Positions 9,838 through 17,488 of a DNA stretch of 32,742 nucleotides are shown in pieces; the first letter of the stretch is position 1; every line of letters begins with the position of its first letter. The notes below the pieces were generated by a model. It saw only the letters and a program-made list of their open reading frames with translations. It ran no database searches and had not been told where the DNA came from. This DNA comes from Chara braunii (lineage: Eukaryota > Streptophyta > Charophyceae > Charales > Characeae). The position numbers and the translations under genes were made by a program. The DNA is taken from positions 400,308-433,049 of the forward strand of contig BFEA01000865.1 of assembly GCA_003427395.1 (NCBI GenBank), read 5' to 3'.

Positions 9838-10533
9838 CTACCGACGGTTGCCTTTTGCTGCCTGCGCAGCGTACCAGGCCTCTCTATATTTGGGGCAGTA
9901 TTTTATGATGTGCCCCGGATCACCGCAATAGATGCACTGATCCTGGTCTATCCGCCTTTGCCATAATGTCTGTTCAAGGCCCATATCTTCCAAGGGCCTG
10001 CCTTGTGGCAAGCCAGGGTGCCATCCACCCCTCCTGGGAGGTGATCGATTAAAACGAGAGCGGTTTTGCGGGGGAGCTTGACCCCTGCCTCCCTCTTGGA
10101 TGTTTCCCCTGTCGCCAACCCCTTGATCGCCCTGTCCTTGACCACCAGAGGCCCGAACCCCTTGGCCCTGGCCTCTTCCTCTTCCTTGTAGCCTCCTCCC
10201 AGCCGCAACAGCAGCGTAGGTCCTCCCCTGACCATCTCCACTCTTCCCCTCCTCTAGGCCCCACTCTATCTGGTCATATGGGACCTGCTCCATACCATCT
10301 TCATCTAAGATAAGAATCAAACGATCCTTGACTTGGCCAGAGATGGTACGGCCTTTCCATTTTTGGTCCTTGTCCAGATCCTTATGCCAGAAGGTAGATG
10401 CTGGCATGAACTGGGCCTCAAAAGCCACTACTTCCCTACTTGGAGTATCGTAGGGCATAGTGGGCCCCTTACTTCTCTCAAAGAAATGCCCTCGCAAGAG
10501 CTCAGGCATGGCACGATAGAGCAACTGGACCAA
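9838..10533 (-). pseudogene. Gag C-terminal region with CCHC knuckle, A2
   Basis: A 231-residue open frame. It begins near the capsid C-terminus (MPELLRGHFFERSKGP), continues with FWHKDLDKDQKWKGRTISGQ, then a Gly-Arg-Gln-rich low-complexity stretch (GRGRGQGQG), and ends with one nucleocapsid zinc knuckle, CIYCGDPGHIIKYC (CX2CX4HX4C, 9895-9936). The stop at 9838 is followed by sequence that matches family B in the -1 frame, as expected for a separate pol frame. This part of gag binds RNA and is intact here, although upstream parts are not. Confidence 0.85.
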
Positions 10534-11817
10534 TTGGGGCTCAATAACCCCATGGGCAGGGACAACACTAACTCATCCATCACTCCCTTGAGTGCCCTGG
10601 CACTCTTCCATTGACGCGAGTGGATCGTTTGCAGTTTGTCAAAGGCTTTAATCCCCCTGGTGACATCTGCAAATCTTTCACGCAGCAATTTGAAAAATTT
10701 GTTGAGGGGGGTGATTGAGTAGGCTACCATATCATTGTCGCACTTAGCTGCACGGGCAAGTGATCGGACGAATCTTGCTGCTTCGCCCTTGAGGGCGTGG
10801 AAAGCAATGAGGACTTGTTCCTCAGGGATGATCTTTTGCAGATGGACATACGAATTAACATTCGCCTCCCAGTTATCAAAGTTCTCTTCCTTCTATCCAC
10901 AGTAGGAATCAGGAAATTTAACCTTAACTGGCTCTCTACGGGGGCGAGCTTCCTCCTCCCTTGGGGCAACAAGCTTTGCGCCTTCTATGGCGCCTGTGCA
11001 AAATCGCTCCGTGCTCTCCATCCTTGCTTTCACTTTTGTGCCCACGTGCATCATCATCTCTCGTGCAAATACTCTAAAGCCTAATCGTATGGACCGCAAG
11101 GCTACATCCTGGCCCCTTGCAAACTGATACTACTCTTCATGGGCCCTCGCGAGGAGTTCTATGTTCCTGGCCATAACTTCCATCTTTCCTTGCCAATCTG
11201 GCTGCGCCTCCATCTGCGCCCTGTGCTCCTTCACCACCTCCATCTTTCGCCACCTTACTTGCCGCCGTCATCCGCTTTTTCTTTTCCCTGGTTAAACGCA
11301 ACTGGCACTCCACTTGTTCTTCTCTTCTATCATCTGGCGACGTAAAGGGTCTTCTTGTGCCTCCCACTGTTTCATTACTGCCTCTTGTTCTGCCCTCGAC
11401 ACGTATAACATCGCCTCCTCTTCCTCTCCTAGGGACAGACTGGTGACCCACTCAAACACTTTTTTCTCCATCCATGGTTCCTCCTTCTTCGTGCCACTAG
11501 TCTCCCCTCTCTCTCTTGTGACCTGTCTGATCAATGAGACTCTTCCTCCATTCCTTCCTCCACTTCTTCTCCTACGGCCTTCAACTTTTCTTCTTCTTCT
11601 CTTCGCAGCTTCTCCATCTCCTTTTGCAACTTCTTTTTCTTCCCCGCCTGCTTCTCCACTAAGGCCAACTTCTTGGCCTGCTTAATCAACTTCTTCTTGG
11701 CCTCTTTCTCTTTGCTCTCTTAATACGGCGGCGGCTTGCTCATCCTAAGCCTTAGTGTACGGGGTGGTGCTCTTACCGCTTCGCGTGTCAACACTGGTGA
11801 AAGGTGCACAACCGGGT
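10534..11817 (-). pseudogene. Gag N-terminal and capsid region of A2, multiply broken
   Basis: Pieces in several frames match copy A1 and family B: VDTRSGKSTTPYTKA near 11760-11790, followed at once by an in-frame TAG; EEPWMEKKVFEWVTSLSLGE (11292-11534); GAIEGAKLVAPREEEARPRR and VKVKFPDSYCG (10893-11099); and FFKLLRERFADVTRG with WKSARALKGVMDELV (10428-10730). The ATG used by A1 is AGT here, so the start codon is lost too. The order of pieces is that of a normal gag. Confidence 0.8.
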
Positions 11818-12390
11818 GACAGTTCCACTTCTCACCATTTAGACCTCCACCCACTGACTGACTGACTAACTAACTGACTCTCTAAGGACCACAAAATCCT
11901 TTTGGGACCCTGTCAACTATGGTCTCTAGCCTAAATCTACTACTAGGCTGTCACTACAGGACTTGAGTGCCGATCAGGAGGCATTTAAGGAGATCCCCCA
12001 TATAGCTCCTCAGGAATTCTTTAACGTCGCAAACAGGACGATGTGATCAGCAAGTCCTCTCAAGACTTAGACAGCTGGTTGTGCAGCCCACAACTCGGAT
12101 TTTGGGCCTACCATGCCACACTGAGCAGCCCGCCGGTCTATACGAGTCCTTGGGAGGGTTTGTCCTCCAGGTTAGTCAGTCGTCAGACATGGACGTGATC
12201 CCTACTCAGCCCGTGTGGGTTTGGTCAACACAGCTCGACGACCTCATGGACGAAGTTCCTATCACCTGGATAGAAGAGACTCGATGCAGAAAGAAGAGAC
12301 AGACAGACTCAGCAAGTACCATGGGGTGAGTGCACATCCATAGGGCAAGGGGATAGGATGAAGGCTTAGCGAGAGTATACCAACTCCAGC

Positions 12391-12616
12391 TTGGTCAAAT
12401 TCGTGGACAACAGCTCCCGTCAACGCTGGTCAACGTTGGTCAACTTCCCGGTCAACACCTTGGTGAACGCTGGTCAACGTCTCGATCAACGCCTTGGTCA
12501 ACCCAGATCAACACCTCGGTCAACCCTGGTCAACACCTCGGTCAACCCCGATCAACACCTCGGTCAATGCCTCGGTCAACCCCAGTTAACTCCTTGGTCA
12601 ACGCCTTGGTCAACTC
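12391..12616 (-). repeat. GGTCAAC array in leader of A2
   Basis: The same degenerate array as in A1, expanded to about thirteen GGTCAA cores, mostly as CCTCGGTCAACACC-like units near 15 bp. In element sense each core is GTTGACC. Copy-number difference between A1 and A2 indicates slippage after their separation. Confidence 0.8.
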
Positions 12617-12838
12617 TCAATTCGGCTATGGCCGCTGACCTCTTCTCTCTCACCAACCTTCACTTTCTTCCTCCCTTCTCCTTCCTCCTCCTTCACCCTT
12701 GGCTATGGCTTCTTTCTTCTCCTTCGTCTTTCATTCCTCCTTTACTCAGTCTTCTTTCTCCTTCATTTACTCCGTATCTGAGCTCGGCCACTATGGCCGC
12801 CTCATCCTTTCTTGGACCACACAACCAATCTTGTATCG

Positions 12839-12841
<3 letters not shown>

Positions 12842-12901
<60 letters not shown>

Positions 12902-12916
12902 NNNNNNNNNNNNNNN

Positions 12917-12970
<54 letters not shown>
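12842..12970 (-). repeat. (CT)n run with a 15-N gap, A2 leader
   Basis: Dinucleotide runs at 12842-12901 and 12917-12970 flank fifteen N (12902-12916). The true length is therefore unknown. It sits where the GA/TC run lies in the other leaders. Confidence 0.95.
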
Positions 12971-12978
<8 letters not shown>

Positions 12979-13076
12979 GTCTCTTGCAAGTAATCGGCAC
13001 CTTCCTTCAGCGGCGCAGCTATGGCGGACCCTTCTTTTTCGACGGCGCACTTCTGCTATGACGCGTGGAATAGCGG

Positions 13077-13094
13077 GAACCAGCTCTGATACCA
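13077..13094 (-). promoter_or_regulatory. Primer binding site (initiator Met tRNA) of A2
   Basis: The minus strand reads TGGTATCAGAGCTGGTTC, one base inside the LTR. The first twelve bases match the usual plant iMet primer-site motif exactly. Confidence 0.9.
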
Positions 13095-13095
13095 A

Positions 13096-14147
13096 TGCAA
13101 TCAGACTCGCCTTCCACTTCGTTCAGCATGCACGAAAACCGATGACAATCCAAACTGGCGCCAGGCACCCACACAAAACTCAGAGATATTCAAGTCGAGA
13201 ACACAGTTCGGATACAAACTCGCTTCAGATTAGCTATGGCGCCTGTGCGCCTACACAGCTCCCTTTGTACAATGTATTCACATCAACTGTACACGCACAT
13301 CACACTGGATCTCCCTGGATGTCCCACGCACACACACAATTCACTCACTCGCACGCTGTAGACTAACTCTAGGCTATGGCGGCTATGCCCGTCGTCTACC
13401 CTGACTACTAGCAGAGATGGCTGCTCTATCTCCCTCCTAGCCCACTTCAACCTCAGGCATCTGCAGACCACCTCGCACAAGACGCCTGGGCAGCGCTTCC
13501 GCATGGTTCACACACAAAATGGATGAATGGCTGGACGCTGCCTCTTGATTTATACTTCTGTTGGTCGCTGGTCTGCCTCTTTTCCACTGGCCCATGGTGC
13601 ACACAGTCCCACATGGTACTTGCTGACTGGACAAAGTGAGACTGGGACTGGGTACCGCTGACTAAGCAAAGTTGGACTACCCAGTTGCCCACTTGCCTCT
13701 AGTCTAACGTGAGCAACACGCGAAAGGCCACTTCCAGACCTTTCGGAAGTCTGTGGACTTGGCCTTTCGGAGCTGTAGCAGCTACGACCTTGAGCTTTCC
13801 GGACTGTAGCAGCTACGACCTTGACCTTTCACAGTTGCAACAGCTACGACCTCTACACAGCTATGACCCCTACTCGACAGACCTCCGGTTCAAGACCCGA
13901 CACTTACACAAACCTATGACAGACAACAGTCAGCTATCAAAACAAAGGTCACGGGTTCAAAACACACAAGGGTCGACTTGATATTGTACACGGGTGAGGT
14001 AGGGATCGAGCCCTGGGATCTGCATCTGTTACTGCAAAGGCTGTCTCTTATACACATCTAGATGTGTATAAGAGACAGGTACACGGGTGAGGTAGGGATC
14101 GAGCCCTGGGATCTGCATCTGTTACTGCAAAGGTGAAAACCGTTTGA
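13096..14147 (-). repeat. 5' LTR of A2, with embedded adapter artefact
   Basis: On the plus strand it runs from TGCAATCAGACTCG to AAAACCGTTTGA. A TATA box (TATAAAT, element sense) lies at 13548-13554. The apparent length of 1052 bp includes 38 bp of adapter and a 55-bp artefactual repeat; without them it is about 959 bp. Like LTR A1 it ends GTTTGA and is followed by the same spacer. Confidence 0.85.
14041..14078. other. Nextera mate-pair junction adapter (artefact)
   Basis: The 38 bases are CTGTCTCTTATACACATCT followed directly by its reverse complement. This is the Tn5 mosaic end in the circularisation-junction arrangement used in Nextera mate-pair libraries. The 55 bases before it (13986-14040) are repeated exactly after it (14079-14133), as expected when an untrimmed junction read is built into a contig. 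It is not a genomic palindrome. Confidence 0.97.
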
Positions 14148-14442
14148 GTGTACTATTCAGCCTCATGGACTGGGTACCATTGCCCTTATTTCTATTTGTT
14201 GTACGTGGGAAGTGTCAGTTCGGTTCATTATTCACCAGCAACTCGAAAAAATACAGTAAACCCACTATATGCTTCCCTGTATTACAGCAAGGAGGACTGA
14301 TTACTTTATCTGGGGATTGAGTAACAGCTGCTCGCATACAAAATTCATCTGATTACATCACAACTCGAACTCTGGTCTGTTCATTGAACACTTACATGGG
14401 TGTACTATTCAGCCTCATGGATTGGGTACCATTGCCCTTATT
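14148..14442. repeat. Host spacer unit, copy 2 (probably the same locus)
   Basis: This block matches 5041-5335 and 15128-15422. It contains the unit start GTGTACTATTCAGCC twice, about 252 bp apart. No gene is seen. Confidence 0.8.
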
Positions 14443-14978
14443 TGCAATCAGACTCGTCTCATTCACACTTTTCATGTATGTAAACAGCAGCACAGCAAAC
14501 TGGCGACAGGCGCCCACTCAATACTCAGGGATATGGCTTCCAGGTTAGAGTTCACTTCCTCTGGCTATGGCGACTCAGCGCCCAACAACCCACTGTTCAC
14601 ACACACCGGATCACCCTGGATATCCCACACGCAACACTCTAAACACTCACACAACACACACACACTTCGCCCTCAGCTACAGCTATGGCAGCGCTGGCTG
14701 CCTCTACCCTATCGCTATGGCTACACTTCGTCACTCTCGCCCACTTCGACTTCGGGCCTGCTGCAGACCTCCTCGCACAAGACGCTGAGACAGCGCTTCC
14801 GCATGGCTTCCGCAGGAATGAATGAATGGCTGCGGCCTCTTGATTTTTACTTCTGTGACTCGTTGGTCTGCCCTGTTTCCCTGGCCCACGGTGTACACAG
14901 TCCCAGACGGTACTTGCTTGACTGGACCGAACTGGCTGGACTGGGACTGCTGACTCTGCACGGTGGACTTCCACCACT
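14443..14978 (-). repeat. Partial family-B LTR ending at a 1-N join
   Basis: The same sequence as 5336-5871 and as the first 536 bases of the LTR at 15423, broken at exactly the same base by an N (14979). Stopping at the same base in two places points to a contig end and not to biology. Confidence 0.85.
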
Positions 14979-14979
14979 N
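14979..14979. other. Assembly gap (single N)
   Basis: Family-B LTR lies on the left, and the last 148 bases of a family-A LTR (14980-15127) on the right. The scaffold effectively steps back and repeats itself here. Confidence 0.9.
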
Positions 14980-15127
14980 CACAAACCTATGACAGACAAC
15001 AGTCAGCTATCAAAACAAAGGTCACGGGTTCAAAACACACAAGGGTCGACTTGATATTGTACACGGGTGAGGTAGGGATCGAGCCCTGGGATCTGCATCT
15101 GTTACTGCAAAGGTGAAAACCGTTTGA
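14980..15127 (-). repeat. Distal family-A LTR fragment
   Basis: It matches the end of the A LTRs (CACAAACCTATGACAGAC to AAAACCGTTTGA), here without the adapter. It shows what the 13096 LTR end should look like: the sequence passes from GTACACGGGTGAGG to GCAAAGGTGAAAACC with no insertion. Confidence 0.85.
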
Positions 15128-15422
15128 GTGTACTATTCAGCCTCATGGACTGGGTACCATTGCCCTTATTTCTATTTGTTGTACGTGGGAAGTGTCAGTT
15201 CGGTTCATTATTCACCAGCAACTCGAAAAAATACAGTAAACCCACTATATGCTTCCCTGTATTACAGCAAGGAGGACTGATTACTTTATCTGGGGATTGA
15301 GTAACAGCTGCTCGCATACAAAATTCATCTGATTACATCACAACTCGAACTCTGGTCTGTTCATTGAACACTTACATGGGTGTACTATTCAGCCTCATGG
15401 ATTGGGTACCATTGCCCTTATT
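15128..15422. repeat. Host spacer unit, copy 3, joined to the full LTR-B element
   Basis: Same sequence as 5041-5335. Unit 1 is complete. Unit 2 starts at 15380 and is interrupted after 43 bases by the family-B element. Its last four bases, TATT (15419-15422), are the left target duplication. Confidence 0.8.
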
Positions 15423-16323
15423 TGCAATCAGACTCGTCTCATTCACACTTTTCATGTATGTAAACAGCAGCACAGCAAACTGGCGACAGGCGCCCACTCA
15501 ATACTCAGGGATATGGCTTCCAGGTTAGAGTTCACTTCCTCTGGCTATGGCGACTCAGCGCCCAACAACCCACTGTTCACACACACCGGATCACCCTGGA
15601 TATCCCACACGCAACACTCTAAACACTCACACAACACACACACACTTCGCCCTCAGCTACAGCTATGGCAGCGCTGGCTGCCTCTACCCTATCGCTATGG
15701 CTACACTTCGTCACTCTCGCCCACTTCGACTTCGGGCCTGCTGCAGACCTCCTCGCACAAGACGCTGAGACAGCGCTTCCGCATGGCTTCCGCAGGAATG
15801 AATGAATGGCTGCGGCCTCTTGATTTTTACTTCTGTGACTCGTTGGTCTGCCCTGTTTCCCTGGCCCACGGTGTACACAGTCCCAGACGGTACTTGCTTG
15901 ACTGGACCGAACTGGCTGGACTGGGACTGCTGACTCTGCACGGTGGACTTCCACCACTTGCCCAGTTGCCTCGACCTACAGTGGGCTGACTCCGAAAGGC
16001 CACTTCTAGAAACATCTACTTGGCCTTTCGGTACTGTAGCAGCTACGACTCTGCCCTTTCAGGTAAGTAGCAGCTACGACTTTGACCCTTCGGAAAGCCT
16101 ACAGCTAAGACCTCTGGACTGTCTAGACTCCTACCCGACAGGTCTACAGTTCGAATCCCCTATACCCTGTAACCTAGGATGTCCTACCTACCACTGGCGG
16201 TCCTACAGGTCGCAGGTTCAACTCTACGGGTTGACACAGGTGCTGTACACAGGTAAGGTGGGGAACTAGGGATCGAGCCCTGCGATCTGCGTCAGCTACT
16301 GCGAACTGGTGAATACCGTTTCA
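15423..16323 (-). repeat. 3' LTR of family B
   Basis: 901 bp, from TGCAATCAGACTCG to AATACCGTTTCA on the plus strand, so in element sense it begins TGAAACGG and ends GATTGCA. The position of the TATA box reads TAAAAAT (15823-15829), while the 5' LTR has TATAAAT. Distal sequence carries repeated CAGCTACGAC and B-box-like TTCGAATCC motifs (16040-16240). Confidence 0.9.
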
Positions 16324-16335
16324 CTCCCGCCGGCC
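16324..16335 (-). other. Polypurine tract of family B
   Basis: Element sense GGCCGGCGGGAG lies directly beside the 3' LTR start, identical to the tract of A2 at 6145-6156. Confidence 0.7.
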
Positions 16336-16361
16336 TAAATTCGAGGTCCTCCGAGAAAATT

Positions 16362-16637
16362 TCAGTCCAGGGCAGGAACTTTACCTTTCCTGTCTCTTTC
16401 GTAGGCCTTAACTATGTCGGGAGCGGTTTCTAGAAGTTCAGTTCTGGTGTACCATCGGTCGTCTTCTGGTTCCTGGTATGCAAATCGGACCTTGTACTGT
16501 TTCTGTGGACGACCTCTACCTCCTGCTCTAAACACATCTTCACCTACAATGCCGTCAATGTCGTATCTTCCGTCCATATCTGGAGGGATCATGGATCGCC
16601 TAGATGGGAACTGGTCACTTACTGTGCATGGCAACAA
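16362..16637 (-). pseudogene. Integrase tail with chromodomain, family B
   Basis: A 91-residue open frame. It begins in the linker (LPCTVSDQFPSRRSMIPPDM) and holds an apparently complete chromodomain: YDIDGIVGEDVFRAGGRG, RPQKQYKVRFAYQEPEDDRW and YTRTELLETAPDIVKAYE. The basic Gly-Arg-Gly-Arg-Pro insert followed by QY, an acidic turn and Trp is typical of chromoviral domains. It ends with the stop at 16362, about 40 bp before the LTR. A frame change separates it from the integrase core to the right. The domain would direct integration to marked chromatin. Confidence 0.85.
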
Positions 16638-16744
16638 CTTTGGCGCATGGGAAACGGGGTAGGTGTGGAGGTGTAACGGGATCTCTACTGAATATGACGG
16701 ACCATCCTCTCCGCCCTTGACTTCTAGAACTGGCCACGGTCCTC

Positions 16745-17488
16745 TTACGAGGGCAGTAACTTTTGCGAGATGTTCTCCTCAGGAACAAACTCTTTAGCTT
16801 TGACCCAGACTAAGTCGCCTACTTGGAACTGTGATGGGCGGCGATGTTTGTTGGCTTGCTCTATCATTCTACGCTGGGCTTTCCTGAGGTTCTCTACAAC
16901 AGTAGCTAGTTCCTTCTCGTGCTGGATGACAAACTCCCTAGTACCAGGCGGTAGCCTATGAATCTGATCCCGGTTAAGCCCTTCAAACGGTCTGCGCGGT
17001 CTAAAGGACTTGTGCAATTCGTTGGGAGTGCGGCACGTAGACAAATGCACACTATTGTTGTAAGCACTGGCTACCTTGGGGAGCATCTCATCCCAGTCAA
17101 CTTGATCAGGTCTAATATACATTCTTAGAACTTGTTGCAGGATTTGATTCATCTGTTCAGTCTGACCGTTGGTTTCTGGATGACGGCCATACGACATCAA
17201 CAACTTAGAGCCATAGACTCTCATCAATTCCTGCCAGTTCTGACTTGTGAACCGGGTGTCTCTATCACTAACGATAGACAATGGGACCCCGTGCTCACTG
17301 ACCCAGTGATCAAAAAACTTACGGATCACTAACTCGGTTCGTGCCTCTGAGGGCAAAGGTACAAAAACAACATACTTGCTAAATCTATCAACTATCACCA
17401 TGACTTGGCTCTTGCCATGCCTACTCTTGACGCCTGCGTCCATGAAGTCGATGGACACCGAATCTCCTGGCTGATCGGGAATAGGCAA
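16745..17488 (-). pseudogene. Integrase core, family B, frame-separated but motif-complete
   Basis: Integrase core with an intact triad: Asp in SIDFMDAG, Asp in IVSDRDTRF (codon 17264-17266), and Glu in NGQTEQMN, with 35 residues between the last two. Conserved downstream text includes RPDQVDWDEMLPKVASAYNN and NELHKSFRPRRPFEG, then VGDLVWVKAKEF of the C-terminal domain. The preceding pol frame departs from this one by a 1-nt shift near 17490-17510, so the two are not translated together as assembled. This is the best preserved integrase in the window. Confidence 0.88.

Larger units (their letters stand above)
11850..13076 (-). other. 5' leader of element A2
   Basis: Non-coding leader with the same plan as in A1: a TGAC-rich stretch near 11860-11880, a conserved block near 11890-12060, the GGTCAAC array at 12391-12616, pyrimidine tracts, then a TC run interrupted by 15 N. 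It differs from A1 by an insertion near 12200-12330 (GATGCAGAAAGAAGAGACAG region) that family B also carries at about 22690. Confidence 0.75.
5873..14147 (-). mobile_element. Ty3/gypsy chromovirus, family A, copy A2 (defective)
   Basis: Read leftward, this is 5' LTR (13096-14147), primer site, leader, gag, protease, reverse transcriptase, RNase H, integrase, chromodomain, polypurine tract and 3' LTR (5873-6144, truncated by the N gap). The domain order, with integrase last and a chromodomain after it, is diagnostic of chromoviruses. Every reading frame is interrupted and several catalytic residues are lost, so it cannot be autonomous. Target duplications cannot be checked because the outer end of the 3' LTR is missing. 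Its 5' LTR contains a sequencing-adapter artefact. It shares LTR termini, primer-site type, leader layout and protein order with family B but is clearly diverged from it. Confidence 0.9.

Noticed and set aside
12391-12616. Regular GGTCAAC repeats as a CRISPR-like array
   Set aside because: The repeat core is only 7 bp, spacers are degenerate copies of one another, and the context is a eukaryotic retroelement leader.
14041-14078. Perfect 38-bp palindrome as a biological hairpin, terminator or transposon end
   Set aside because: It matches the Nextera mosaic-end junction exactly and sits between artefactual 55-bp repeats.
16110-16200. tRNA-like segment in the LTR (CAGCTAAGACC, then AGTTCGAATCC)
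   Set aside because: A B-box-like motif is present, but the expected T-stem and acceptor pairings do not form and no clear tRNA fold can be drawn.
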